From: Deferribacteraceae bacterium V6Fe1
Lineage (GTDB): Bacteria > Chrysiogenota > Deferribacteres > Deferribacterales > Deferrivibrionaceae
Direction of reading: 5' to 3'
NCBI GenBank assembly: GCA_022813675.1
Contig: CP063375.1
Location: 1,934,001-1,998,000, forward strand
DNA length: 64,000 bases
The notes below the pieces were generated by a model, which was not told the origin of the DNA, did not search any database, and saw only the letters and a list, made by a program, of their open reading frames with translations. This document shows, one piece after another, positions 18,269 through 27,614 of the stretch (positions are counted from its first letter, which is position 1; every line of letters begins with the position of its first letter). The translations under genes were made by a program, and so were the position numbers.

Positions 18269-19261
18269 ATGAAAGCAGTACTTTTAAAAGGTTTTGGGGG
18301 ACTTGATGTTTTAACTGTAGGTGAGGCAGAAAAGCCCACACCTAATGATGACCAGGTATTAATTAAAGTAGCAGCAACATCTATCAACAGACCTGATTTA
18401 GTTCAAAGAGAAGGTAAATATCCACCCCCTCCTGGGGACTCAGAAATACTTGGCCTTGAGGTAGCAGGAGTTATTGAAGAAGTTGGCAAAAACGTTACAG
18501 GATGGAAGAAAGGTGACAGAGTGGTAAGTCTTGTTGGCGGTGGCGGATATGCAGAATATGCTGTAGCCTACGGAAATCATCTTATTCCAATCCCTGAAAA
18601 TATGACATTTGAAGAGGCTGCTTGTATATGTGAATCATATATAACCGCTTTTTTAAATATTTTTATATTAGGCGAGTTTAAAGATGGACAAACTGCTATT
18701 TTACACGGCGGTGGCGGCGGAGTTAATACTGCGGGGATTCAGCTTTGCAAAGCCCTTACCCCTAACTCAAAATTAATCGTTACCGCACACCCTTCAAAAA
18801 TTGAAAATGTAAAAAAGCTTGGTGTAGACCTTGTAATTGATTACACATCAACAGATGATTTTTCCACTATTGTTAAGGAATTTACCAATAAAAAAGGTGT
18901 TGATCTTATTTTAGACCATGTAGGAGCAAAGTATTTGGCACCAAACATGAATTCTTTAGCTTACAAGGGGAAGCTTGTTATAATAGGGGTAATTAGCGGT
19001 ATTAAAGCTGAGCTTAATCTTGCACTTATGATGGTAAAAAGACAGCATATTATAGGTTCCGTTTTGAGGTCAAGACCAGTAAGTGAAAAAGGTGAAATAG
19101 TATCAGAGTTTATAAGGGTAGCTTTGCCAAAATTTGCTGATGGCAGCATAAAACCTATAATTTCAAAAGTATTTACAATAGATGAAGTTGTTGAGGCTCA
19201 CAGAATGATGGAAGAAGATAAACATTTTGGTAAGATAGTTTTAAAAATTCAGGATATCTAA
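18269..19261 (+). CDS. NAD(P)H:quinone oxidoreductase, zinc-independent MDR family
   Basis: A 330-residue medium-chain reductase of the PIG3/QOR group. The N-terminal GroES-like domain (about 1-125) contains INRPDLVQREGKYPPPPG, characteristic of PIG3-like enzymes. The Rossmann domain (about 125-265) has a glycine-rich nucleotide loop (LHGGGGGVNTAG). The cysteines that hold structural or catalytic zinc in alcohol dehydrogenases are absent. It probably reduces quinones or enones; substrate unknown. AAGGAGG precedes the ATG. It is the last gene of the + strand run. Confidence 0.88.
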   Translation: MKAVLLKGFGGLDVLTVGEAEKPTPNDDQVLIKVAATSINRPDLVQREGKYPPPPGDSEILGLEVAGVIEEVGKNVTGWKKGDRVVSLVGGGGYAEYAVAYGNHLIPIPENMTFEEAACICESYITAFLNIFILGEFKDGQTAILHGGGGGVNTAGIQLCKALTPNSKLIVTAHPSKIENVKKLGVDLVIDYTSTDDFSTIVKEFTNKKGVDLILDHVGAKYLAPNMNSLAYKGKLVIIGVISGIKAELNLALMMVKRQHIIGSVLRSRPVSEKGEIVSEFIRVALPKFADGSIKPIISKVFTIDEVVEAHRMMEEDKHFGKIVLKIQDI

Positions 19262-19289
19262 CAAATTATAAGTCAATTTAAATATTTCG

Positions 19290-19320
19290 TTAAGGTAGCT
19301 CTAATATGGGGCTGCCTTAA
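19290..19320. terminator. Hairpin between convergent genes, weak terminator
   Basis: TTAAGGTAGC and GCTGCCTTAA form a 10-bp stem with one G-U pair between the oxidoreductase and the convergent YejM-like gene, whose stop codon lies inside it. Neither strand has a strong T-tract. Confidence 0.45.
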
Positions 19321-21134
19321 TGTTTATAAAAATAGCTAAACTCTTTTATTAATGAATACAGTCTTTGCTTCTTTTTATTAATAAAATCCCTATCAGTCAC
19401 TTCATTATAGTTTTGGTCATAAAGAGTCATATTTAGTGATTTATGCGTTTCATAAGAAAAATATAATACAGACTCGTTGTCAATTATTCCGCAATTACTC
19501 CAGTTGCAACTAATTACATATTCCCTTAGAGGCATATCAAACATATTTGCACCAAAGGAGTAATCTTTGTGAGGATTGCTTACCCCTACCAAATCTAATA
19601 CTGTCGGTACAAAATCATAATGTGAAGTCATTGTATTAATGTTTTTAGGCTCTTTTTTGGGGAAGTAAACTATAAATGGCACCTTAGTTTGGTATTTACC
19701 AAAACTGTTGTTATGCCCAAAATGCCCTTCTTCATAAAATTCTTCACCATGATCCCCAGTAATCACTACAATTGTATTTTCTAAGTCCCCCTTCTCTTTT
19801 AAATAATTAAAAATATCTCCTACAAGGTAATCGTCATAGTACACTGAATTTAAATAAGCATTTTTTACTGCTGTGATATTTTTTTTACCTATTATAAGAT
19901 AATTTGCTTCCTTTCCATTTGTATGAAATTTTTCAAACTCTTTAGGATACTCCCTTGCATGAGGTGCATCAAAAAAAATAAAAGAAAAATACGGTTTGTC
20001 AGATGTATAATTATCTCTAAATTTTTTAAATCTATCCACTAATATTTTTTCTCTCAATGGCTTGTCATTAGTATCAAAAGTATCTTCAACAGATTCAGGT
20101 ATATCAATAAAAACAGTCTTTCTAAACTCAGGAAAAGTTAAAAGTGTCGCGGATAATATTTTAAAATTATAGCCCAAATCTTTTAATACATTAAAAATTA
20201 CCGGTCCCTGTCTATTATTAAGAAAATCATGCCAATAATAACCGTATAACCCGTAAAAAAGAGAAAATATGCCAAATCGAGTTGAATTACCCCCTGAATA
20301 GTGATTTTGAAAATTTTGTGATATTTTACTTATTTTATAGATATTTGGCGTAACTTCATCATTAATCATATCAAATCTCAAACTGTCAATTACTACAACT
20401 AAAATATTTTTAGGACTATCCACCTTATTTTTAATAGTAATTTTACTCTTTGGGTAATCAAGATTGGTTTTTGTAATTTCAAGCCCTTTTTCCTTATTGA
20501 TATCAATCTTCAATACTTTTTTGGCAAACCCTCTGACCGTCAAGGGCTGGTATAATGGATAAACTTTTGTATACCTTGTTACATTTTGAATATTATATAT
20601 ATCACAAACAGCATAGCCAACCTTTTCAATAGCAGTCAAAAGAATTAAACTTAAATAGAATAATAAGATAGATTTGGGTTTCAAGTTTATTTTTGGACCG
20701 TACTTTACTATTATAATTTCAAAAATAATTATTAATAAAACTAAAAAGATAGACGTTATAGTCGTAGACATACCCAATTGTACGGAATCCCAAAATCCCG
20801 GCGTTGTAATCATTCCAATAACCATTGCATTGAAGTGAAACCCGTAAATTCTATAAATACCCAAATCTACAAGTAAAAATATTAATATTATTGTATTTGA
20901 TATAAAAATAACTGATTTTTGAAACCTTCTTGTCAACAATATAAAAGGTAAGTTTATAACAATTAATACAAAAATAAACATAAATGTATTTGAAAGTGCC
21001 GACAATACAATAAATATTTTTGAATACAATGCATTACTTTTTATTGAGAATAAATAAAATAGCAGATGTAAACATAAGATAAGAAAAAAATTAACTAATT
21101 GAGTCTTAAAAAGCACATATAACCTTTCTTTCAC
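19317..21134 (-). CDS. YejM/PbgA(LapC)-like inner-membrane sulfatase-fold protein
   Basis: A 605-residue protein with five predicted membrane helices in the first 190 residues, then a periplasmic alkaline-phosphatase/sulfatase-fold domain (about 240-540). Visible motifs are VVVIDSLRFDM, SGGNSTRFGIFSLFYG (Ser/Thr at the usual nucleophile position) and GDHGEEFYEEGHFGHN. This plan matches E. coli YejM/PbgA/LapC, which controls lipopolysaccharide synthesis through LpxC turnover, more than free sulfatases. Phosphoethanolamine or glycerol-phosphate transfer is an alternative. It is the last gene of an envelope-rich operon, one base after the lipid kinase gene. Confidence 0.8.
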   Translation of the reverse strand: MKERLYVLFKTQLVNFFLILCLHLLFYLFSIKSNALYSKIFIVLSALSNTFMFIFVLIVINLPFILLTRRFQKSVIFISNTIILIFLLVDLGIYRIYGFHFNAMVIGMITTPGFWDSVQLGMSTTITSIFLVLLIIIFEIIIVKYGPKINLKPKSILLFYLSLILLTAIEKVGYAVCDIYNIQNVTRYTKVYPLYQPLTVRGFAKKVLKIDINKEKGLEITKTNLDYPKSKITIKNKVDSPKNILVVVIDSLRFDMINDEVTPNIYKISKISQNFQNHYSGGNSTRFGIFSLFYGLYGYYWHDFLNNRQGPVIFNVLKDLGYNFKILSATLLTFPEFRKTVFIDIPESVEDTFDTNDKPLREKILVDRFKKFRDNYTSDKPYFSFIFFDAPHAREYPKEFEKFHTNGKEANYLIIGKKNITAVKNAYLNSVYYDDYLVGDIFNYLKEKGDLENTIVVITGDHGEEFYEEGHFGHNNSFGKYQTKVPFIVYFPKKEPKNINTMTSHYDFVPTVLDLVGVSNPHKDYSFGANMFDMPLREYVISCNWSNCGIIDNESVLYFSYETHKSLNMTLYDQNYNEVTDRDFINKKKQRLYSLIKEFSYFYKH

Positions 21135-21135
21135 A

Positions 21136-21984
21136 TTATCCTCTTGGTTTATATATAGTCAAATCTGACGTTATCAATCTTATCAGTAAGTCCTTTCCTT
21201 TAAAATTCACATAATCACCATCAATTTGGGCATCCGTAACATTTTCAACCTTAATGACATTGGTGAGAAATATAGGTAAACATTTATAAAATGTAAATAT
21301 ATGAATTAGGTATTTTAAAATTTCCGTAAAATTATTTTTCTCTACCATCAATACCTTAAAATAATTGGATTTTTTATTATAAATCTTAAAAGAGCCTGCA
21401 TATAGATTTCCGATATTTACAATCATATGGCATGGTTTATAAGATTTCTTATCAAAAAAAACGTTAATTGGACTATATTTCATAAGTATGCTTTTTATAC
21501 CTGAAACAACATATGCGTATCTGCCTATATATTTTTTTAAATTTAAGCTGACATTTTTCACAGTAATAGCATCAAGCCCAAACCCCAACATCTGTATAAA
21601 AACCTTATCACCTGCTATTCCAATTTTCATCGGCAAAACACCGGAACTAATATCAAACCTTTGCAAGGCAGACTTGTAGTCAGAACCAATTGAAAGCTCA
21701 CGACATAAAACATTAACCGTGCCAAGCGGAATAAAATATACCTTAGTCTTAACTTTGTTATAATATAGCCCTTCAACAACATCCCTTATAAATCCGTCTC
21801 CGCCGATTATAAGCACAAACTCAAATCTTCCAGACTTGAAAAAATCTTTGGCAAAACCCTGATATTCAGATTTTACCGGAATAAAATTTATTGAATAGTT
21901 ATCTCTAAAGTATTTTATAATATAATCTATCTTATCATTATCAAAACTGCCGCTGGCTGGGTTATAGATTGCATAAAAACTCAT
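21136..21984 (-). CDS. Diacylglycerol/sphingosine kinase-family lipid kinase
   Basis: A 282-residue lipid kinase of the DagK/YegS family. The N-terminal catalytic domain begins FYAIYNPASGS, has the ATP-site GGDG at 61-64, and PLGTVNVLCREL as the second nucleotide loop; a beta-sandwich C-terminal domain follows. The canonical Thr after GGDG is Phe here (GGDGF), which may affect activity. It probably phosphorylates diacylglycerol or a related membrane lipid at the inner-membrane surface. It overlaps the methyltransferase gene upstream by 4 bases (ATGA). Confidence 0.82.
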   Translation of the reverse strand: MSFYAIYNPASGSFDNDKIDYIIKYFRDNYSINFIPVKSEYQGFAKDFFKSGRFEFVLIIGGDGFIRDVVEGLYYNKVKTKVYFIPLGTVNVLCRELSIGSDYKSALQRFDISSGVLPMKIGIAGDKVFIQMLGFGLDAITVKNVSLNLKKYIGRYAYVVSGIKSILMKYSPINVFFDKKSYKPCHMIVNIGNLYAGSFKIYNKKSNYFKVLMVEKNNFTEILKYLIHIFTFYKCLPIFLTNVIKVENVTDAQIDGDYVNFKGKDLLIRLITSDLTIYKPRG

Positions 21985-22580
21985 TTTTTTAACTTCACCT
22001 TTGGAAAAAGCATAGGCACGTTTTTTTTATACTTTTTATAAGTATCACCAAAAATATTTATCAATTTTCTTTCCTCATTTATTGCCCCTAAAATAAAATA
22101 TATGGTAAGAATAACGTTTGTTATCAAATCCTTAAAATAAAGTGGCCTTCCCCATAAAAGTAAAATACCAGCAAGATAATAAGGATGCCTTACAATACTT
22201 AAAATCCCTTTATCAGTTATTAGGTCAGCAGATTCAAAATAATATTTCTCTTTATTTTTGTAATACATCTTAATCTGCTTTAATCCCAAAAAAGAGTCAT
22301 TATCATAAGATTTAGAAGCTACATACCCCACTATAAGACCAACAGCACCAATTAAGTATAAAAAGAGGCTATACGGAAAAGGCGGATAAAAAAAAGCCTC
22401 TTTTGGCAAACTTATGTAAATGGCAAATAAAGGAATTAGTAAAACGGTGGACAAAACAACATAGAAAAACCTGTACCACCACAATCTGTATATTTTCCCC
22501 ATTAGTTTGTAGTCAGCCAACAAACTGTGTAACAGACAGTAAATAATGAGGAAAATTGAGTATAAATAATACAATTTCAT
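21981..22580 (-). CDS. ICMT/NnrU-like integral membrane methyltransferase
   Basis: A 199-residue protein with about five hydrophobic segments. The C-terminal signature is that of isoprenylcysteine carboxyl methyltransferase-like and phospholipid methyltransferase-like proteins: RHPYYLAGILL (SAM-binding region) followed by NEERKLINIFGDTYKKYKK. Known relatives methylate lipids, isoprenyl groups or small thiols (MddA); no substrate can be assigned. It overlaps the lipid kinase gene and mqnD by 4 bases on each side, which suggests tightly coupled translation and perhaps a shared membrane-lipid or quinone theme. Confidence 0.78.
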   Translation of the reverse strand: MKLYYLYSIFLIIYCLLHSLLADYKLMGKIYRLWWYRFFYVVLSTVLLIPLFAIYISLPKEAFFYPPFPYSLFLYLIGAVGLIVGYVASKSYDNDSFLGLKQIKMYYKNKEKYYFESADLITDKGILSIVRHPYYLAGILLLWGRPLYFKDLITNVILTIYFILGAINEERKLINIFGDTYKKYKKNVPMLFPKVKLKK

Positions 22581-23371
22581 CCTACAAAAATCGACTTATC
22601 CGCATCAACAAATTTAGCCAATTCGTCAATATACTTCCCAACATCAAGGGAAAAATCATTAACAAAAAGCTCAATATGCTTTTTTATGATTTCGTTATTC
22701 AGCTCTTGGGCATATTTTTTTATAAAGGGATATATTTTCATATAATTTTCTGAAGAAAAATTAATTGAGTTTCTGATTAGATTGCAAAAATCACCGGCAA
22801 TATTTACCATATTTTTATTAATCAATATACACCCTAATGGGATTGGTAAATTATATTTACTCTCCCACAAATCTCCCAAATCAACAATCTTTGTCAAACC
22901 GTAATCTTTATATACAAATCTGCCTTCGTGAATAACAAGCCCTGCATCTATCTCACCATTTACAACAGCAGGCATAATTTTATCAAATCGCATCTCAATA
23001 AAATCATTTTCAAAATCCGAAAAAAAATGTCTGTAAATCTTAAAAGCTGAAGTATTAAACCCGGGAATACCTATTTTTGCTTTCTTTAGATTATCCTGAT
23101 ATCTGATTTTTTTTGACACCAAAATCGGGCCGCATCCAAAACCCAAGGCACCACCTGCTGTTAGCACCATATAATTTTCTTTGACTTTGTCAACTACACC
23201 GTAAGATACCTTTATAATGTCAAGTTTGTTTTTAATTGCCAAGTTATTCAAAACTTCAACATCATCAAGCACTACTTTTATGTCGTAGCGGTGTTCGATA
23301 AATCTATTAATAATTGGCCCGAATATGAAAGTATCATTCGGGCAAGTGGAGATGCCAAGTCTTAGTATCAT
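22577..23371 (-). CDS. mqnD: 1,4-dihydroxy-6-naphthoate synthase, futalosine menaquinone pathway
   Basis: Converts cyclic de-hypoxanthine futalosine to 1,4-dihydroxy-6-naphthoate. The 264-residue periplasmic-binding-protein fold opens with LRLGISTCPNDTFIFGP, the MqnD hallmark, with KVSYGVVDKV and GGALGFGCGPILVSK following. MqnA is related but lacks the CPNDTF opening. The organism should therefore make menaquinone by the futalosine route; other mqn genes are outside the window, apart from a possible aminofutalosine deaminase at 15533. It sits 8 bases after mlaD. Confidence 0.93.
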   Translation of the reverse strand: MILRLGISTCPNDTFIFGPIINRFIEHRYDIKVVLDDVEVLNNLAIKNKLDIIKVSYGVVDKVKENYMVLTAGGALGFGCGPILVSKKIRYQDNLKKAKIGIPGFNTSAFKIYRHFFSDFENDFIEMRFDKIMPAVVNGEIDAGLVIHEGRFVYKDYGLTKIVDLGDLWESKYNLPIPLGCILINKNMVNIAGDFCNLIRNSINFSSENYMKIYPFIKKYAQELNNEIIKKHIELFVNDFSLDVGKYIDELAKFVDADKSIFVG

Positions 23372-23379
23372 TTCATATC

Positions 23380-24960
23380 CTAATTGGTTGGTAACGGTAT
23401 TTTTCCAAAAAGATATTTAAGATCATCATCGAGAAATATAAGCCCGGCTCCGACAAATCCGCTTCTGGTATCATCGTTTAGAAAGTCATCATAACCTACA
23501 TTTAAATATAAGTTTTTAGTAAAGTTATAATACAGGCTTGTCTTCATATGCGGTTTTCTGTCTGAACTACTGTCGGAAAAGTCATAAGCATCCAGAGAAA
23601 GTTGGAGTTTTTCATCATCAAATGGAAAATAATCCGCTCCGAGGCCAAACTCCGACTCCATAAGTCCTATTCTCAAATCCACTTTATCATAAAATCTTTG
23701 CACATATTGAGCTATAAAGGTTAATGAATTTTCCTTTCTTTTGGTTTCTTTTACAGAATAGGAGGTGCTTGTGGAGCTTGAAGGCCCTTCAATATAGTAA
23801 GGCACATCTCCGCTGTAATTATAAGTGGTGTTTGTTACGTATGCTTTCCCTTTGGTACTGGTAGCAAGACCCAAAAGATAATATTTATCTTTTCGAGGCT
23901 GGACTTTAAGCTTAAAATACCCTTTTGACTCTCCGGTATCCCACATCTTCTCACCACTGAAAGAGAGATAAAATTTAAACTTATCAAATTGAGTTACCAT
24001 ATTTTTCAACCCTTTTACAGTTTCCTTAACATCTTTGGCCGTCTCATTATCATTTAAAAGAGTCCCGATAGTGCCGTCCCCTTTGTTAATCTTATCTGTA
24101 ATTTCGTTAATATTATCAACAGACTTCTCAAGCTTCGCAGTGACAGTCTTCATATTTTTAACCGTATCGGACAAATCGTCTTTAGAGCCTGCAACAAGAT
24201 TGTCAATATTGCCAGTGATATTATTGACTTTTTGAGCAATCTCAGGAGTCTGAGACTTTAAAACTTTCGAAACCTCGGTCAAGTTTGCAATTAATTCATT
24301 TATGTTGGCTTGGTTAGCCAAGGTCATTTTATTGATGGTATTTGTTATTTGCTCCACATTATTAACAATTGAATTTATCTTCTTCTGATTTTCTTCTAAA
24401 ATATACTTCAAACTCTCTGTTGAATATCTGACATTTTCAAGGGTCTTAGAGAGGTTTTCCTTCCCTTGCTGAGAGGAAAACACTTCATTTAAAGACTTAA
24501 CAAGGGTACTTACTTCATCTGATATTTCGCCTAACTTGGCACTTAGCTGGTCAAAATCAACACTCTCTTTGGAATTCGTAATTACATCACCATTTTTTAA
24601 AGACGCGCTTGCTGAGTCTTCCCCTACCTGCTCAAGCTCAAGAAATTTTTCTCCCAAAAAACCGCTTGAACGAACAGCAACTCGTAAATTTGACGGCAAA
24701 ATAACCCCTTCTTTGATTATCAAATCAAGTGCCACCTTTGAGTCTTCAAGCTGTATATCTTTAATAAAACCTACATCAACCCCCTTGAATTTTACAATGG
24801 CATCCTTTTCAAGCCCTGAAGCGTTATTAAGATACGCCTTTATAACGTTACCTTTTTGTTTACCAAAGCTTATATCTCCAACCTTTGTGGTCATATAACC
24901 AATTAATATTAAAGAAAGAACAACAAAGACACCTACTTTAGCTTCAAGTCCAAACTTCAT
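23380..24960 (-). CDS. mlaD: Long MlaD-like MCE protein with coiled coil and predicted C-terminal beta-barrel
   Basis: A 526-residue MCE protein, roughly three times longer than E. coli MlaD (183). One N-terminal membrane helix (about 8-25) precedes one MCE domain (about 38-118, with KGVDVGFIKDIQ and GFLGEKFLEL). A long helical stretch (about 135-330) is rich in N, K and E with few prolines. The last 190 residues are strand-rich, with alternating hydrophobic positions and many aromatics, as in outer-membrane barrels. A similar MlaD in Veillonella has been described as an envelope-spanning bridge; this protein appears to have the same plan. The C-terminus (PLPTN) lacks the usual terminal aromatic. 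Adjacent mlaF and mlaE complete the transporter core. Confidence 0.88.
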   Translation of the reverse strand: MKFGLEAKVGVFVVLSLILIGYMTTKVGDISFGKQKGNVIKAYLNNASGLEKDAIVKFKGVDVGFIKDIQLEDSKVALDLIIKEGVILPSNLRVAVRSSGFLGEKFLELEQVGEDSASASLKNGDVITNSKESVDFDQLSAKLGEISDEVSTLVKSLNEVFSSQQGKENLSKTLENVRYSTESLKYILEENQKKINSIVNNVEQITNTINKMTLANQANINELIANLTEVSKVLKSQTPEIAQKVNNITGNIDNLVAGSKDDLSDTVKNMKTVTAKLEKSVDNINEITDKINKGDGTIGTLLNDNETAKDVKETVKGLKNMVTQFDKFKFYLSFSGEKMWDTGESKGYFKLKVQPRKDKYYLLGLATSTKGKAYVTNTTYNYSGDVPYYIEGPSSSTSTSYSVKETKRKENSLTFIAQYVQRFYDKVDLRIGLMESEFGLGADYFPFDDEKLQLSLDAYDFSDSSSDRKPHMKTSLYYNFTKNLYLNVGYDDFLNDDTRSGFVGAGLIFLDDDLKYLFGKIPLPTN

Positions 24961-24974
24961 AACCCAATACCCCT

Positions 24975-25742
24975 TTAAAAAATTTTAATAGGTCCATCCA
25001 TAGAGCCGCTTAAAAATTGCTGGACATAAGGATTATCGGTAGTCCTTAAATCCTCAACAGTCCCGTTTATAACAGTTTTCCCGTCATAAATCATTGCCAC
25101 ATAATCAGCAATCTTAATAGTGCTGTCAATATCATGAGAAATGACAACGGAAGTAATATTGAGCTCTTTTTGAGTGTTGTAAATAAGATTGTCTACTACA
25201 TCTTTCATAATCGGATCAAGCCCCGTTGTTGGCTCATCATACAAAATTATATCCGGCTCAAGGGCAATGGCTCTAGCAAGACCAACCCTTTTTCGCATAC
25301 CTCCTGACAGTTCAGACGGCATTTTTTCTTCCACATTTTTAAGACCGACAACCCTCAATTTTTCTATCACAATATCTCTAATCTCTTTCTCTTTCAATTT
25401 AGTGTGCTCTCTAAGTGGGAAAGCCACATTTTCATAAACACTCATGGAATCAAAAAGAGCAGCATTTTGAAATAACATCCCAAACTTTTTTCTCACTTTA
25501 ATCAAATCATTCTTATCTAATTTAGTAATATCAACTCCATCAACCAATATTTCACCCTTGTCAGGCTTGATTAGACCCATAATTTGCTTTAACAATACAC
25601 TTTTTCCCGTCCCTGACGGACCAAGTATAACAGTAATAGCACCTCTTGGAATTAAAAGGTCTATCCCTTTATGAACCTCAAAATTACCAAAGCTCTTATA
25701 AAGCCCTTTTACTTCAATCTGAATATCAACATTTTCAATCAT
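24975..25742 (-). CDS. mlaF: MlaF-type ABC transporter ATPase
   Basis: A 255-residue ATPase energising phospholipid movement through MlaE/MlaD at the inner membrane. It has Walker A GPSGTGKS (41-48), signature LSGGMRKRVGLARA (about 145), Walker B IILYDEPTTGLDP and a switch His in VISHD. The GGMRKR form is typical of MlaF/Mkl proteins. mlaE is 8 bases upstream and mlaD 14 bases downstream. No mlaB (STAS) or mlaC gene is present, so this is a minimal EFD set. Confidence 0.95.
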   Translation of the reverse strand: MIENVDIQIEVKGLYKSFGNFEVHKGIDLLIPRGAITVILGPSGTGKSVLLKQIMGLIKPDKGEILVDGVDITKLDKNDLIKVRKKFGMLFQNAALFDSMSVYENVAFPLREHTKLKEKEIRDIVIEKLRVVGLKNVEEKMPSELSGGMRKRVGLARAIALEPDIILYDEPTTGLDPIMKDVVDNLIYNTQKELNITSVVISHDIDSTIKIADYVAMIYDGKTVINGTVEDLRTTDNPYVQQFLSGSMDGPIKIF

Positions 25743-25750
25743 CTTTTATC

Positions 25751-26530
25751 CTAAAACATAAATGCTGTTAAAATATAGTCAAAAACAAGTATAAGCACAC
25801 AAGATAAAACAACAGATTCAGTAGTAGCTTGCCCTACACCAGCTGCCCCACCCTTTGTATAAAATCCCTTATACGACCCGACAAGTGTGAGTATAAGACC
25901 AAAAACAAGCGCTTTAATCATACCGTTGTAAAAATCTTCAATACCCACATACCTATACATATTTTGCAAATACAATGTCTTATTTATGCCCAAGATATTT
26001 ACCCCTACAAAATATCCGCCTATAGTGCCACAGAATACTGCCACTGCATTTAATATCGGCATAACAATTATTCCGGCAATAACTCTTGGTAATATCAGAT
26101 ATTGCACAGGCTCAACAGCCAGAGAATACAGTGCGTCAATCTGCTCAGTGACCCTCATAGTACCTATTTCAGCGGTGATAGCAGAGCCTGCCCTTGCAGC
26201 CACCATAATTGCACTTAACACAGGTCCCAACTCTCTTGCCATTCCAAGGGCGACAACAGTCCCTACCATATATTCGGCACCAAACTTGTTAAACCCAATA
26301 TAACTTTGAAAAGCGAAGACCATACCGGTAAAAGTCCCAGTTAGTATAACTACCGACAATGAATTTATCCCGATAAATTCTATTTGCTTTAATAACAGCT
26401 TAAACCTGAAAGGCGGCTTAAAAGCCCATTTTATTGTCTCAATAAACAGCAAAAACATTCTGCCAGCGCCATAAATAAGGTTTGCAAAAGGGGTCCCGAT
26501 TATATTTAAAAATCTAATTATTATTTCCAT
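25751..26530 (-). CDS. mlaE: MlaE-type ABC transporter permease
   Basis: A 259-residue permease with five or six membrane segments. The conserved MlaE core is seen in GREL-like positions: ALGMARELGPVLSAIMVAAR, AGSAITAEIGTMRVTEQIDAL and LVGSYKGFYTKGGAAGVG. With MlaF it should form the inner-membrane channel for phospholipids. I choose the ATG at 26530; a GTG at 26536 is a weaker alternative. The start lies inside the end of alr (17-base overlap), so translation is probably coupled. Confidence 0.94.
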   Translation of the reverse strand: MEIIIRFLNIIGTPFANLIYGAGRMFLLFIETIKWAFKPPFRFKLLLKQIEFIGINSLSVVILTGTFTGMVFAFQSYIGFNKFGAEYMVGTVVALGMARELGPVLSAIMVAARAGSAITAEIGTMRVTEQIDALYSLAVEPVQYLILPRVIAGIIVMPILNAVAVFCGTIGGYFVGVNILGINKTLYLQNMYRYVGIEDFYNGMIKALVFGLILTLVGSYKGFYTKGGAAGVGQATTESVVLSCVLILVFDYILTAFMF

Positions 26531-27614
26531 TTTCACTCACATATATTCTCGGTATTCTATCTGATATTTTACATAAAAGCTCATAAATAATTGTTTCAGC
26601 CCACTTCCCCCATTCATAGCCAGATACATTATCCCCTAATAACTCAACTTCGTCACTATAAAACCTTTCAGGCACATTTGTCAAATCTATCATTATCATA
26701 TCCATGCATACAGCCCCAACCACTTGGCATATAAATTCATTTATTCTGACATAAGCCCTGTTGGTAAAAAGTCTCGGATAACCATCAGCATACCCGATAG
26801 GCAACACACCGACTTTCATATCTTTGTCAGCAATAAATCTTCTATTATAGCTGATTGAATCACCTTTCTTGATATTTTTTATATGAACAATATTTGAATA
26901 AATACTCATAACAGGTTTGAGGTTGCTATCGTTAACTCCATATGCATACCCAAAAGAAGCGATGCCAGGGCGAATGTATCTGTATCTGTTTTCATATTTT
27001 AAAATTGCCGAAGAATTTAGCACCGATGTATTATCAATTGAATATTTCTTAACATAATCGTCAAATTCACTTAACTGTCTTTTTGTAAAATTATCATCGC
27101 TATCAGGACTAGAAAGATGCGTCATAGTCAAAAATATATCAAAATTTTTATATTTTTCCTTAAACATATTTAAGTCAAGATCAGTATCAAATCCAAGTCT
27201 GTTCATTCCTGTGTCTATCTTTAAAGCTACAGGCATTTTTATACTATGTTTTGTCAGGTGTGAGTGATACTTATCAGCAATGTCAAAATCATAAATTGTC
27301 ATAATTAGATTATTATTTACCACATCGTTAAAATAAAGACTGTCAACGTATCCCAAGATTAAAATTCTAGGCTCTTTCCCGAGGTTGTCTCTTAGTGTTA
27401 CACCTTCTGAAATAGTCGCAACACTAAAAAAATCACAAGTATTATTTTGCAATAAATACTTCCCAAGCGGCACAGCGCCATGCCCGTAAGCATTTGCTTT
27501 TAATGTAGCTATAGCAGCACTGTTTCCTATAGTTTTGAGATAATTAATATTATTACTATATCGTGTTAAGTCTATTTTAGCGTATGTTGATCTTAATTTT
27601 TTGCTATACACCAT
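26514..27614 (-). CDS. alr: Alanine racemase
   Basis: Interconverts L- and D-alanine for peptidoglycan, using PLP. The 366 residues comprise an N-terminal TIM barrel with PLP lysine K39 in ATLKANAYGHG and a C-terminal beta domain with the catalytic tyrosine in ASFGYAYG-type and VGAVCMDMIMIDL segments. I choose the ATG at 27614, which lies inside the last codons of prfB (11-base overlap), over a TTG at 27632 that adds six unconserved residues. It is followed by mlaE, also overlapping. Confidence 0.95.
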   Translation of the reverse strand: MVYSKKLRSTYAKIDLTRYSNNINYLKTIGNSAAIATLKANAYGHGAVPLGKYLLQNNTCDFFSVATISEGVTLRDNLGKEPRILILGYVDSLYFNDVVNNNLIMTIYDFDIADKYHSHLTKHSIKMPVALKIDTGMNRLGFDTDLDLNMFKEKYKNFDIFLTMTHLSSPDSDDNFTKRQLSEFDDYVKKYSIDNTSVLNSSAILKYENRYRYIRPGIASFGYAYGVNDSNLKPVMSIYSNIVHIKNIKKGDSISYNRRFIADKDMKVGVLPIGYADGYPRLFTNRAYVRINEFICQVVGAVCMDMIMIDLTNVPERFYSDEVELLGDNVSGYEWGKWAETIIYELLCKISDRIPRIYVSENGNNN

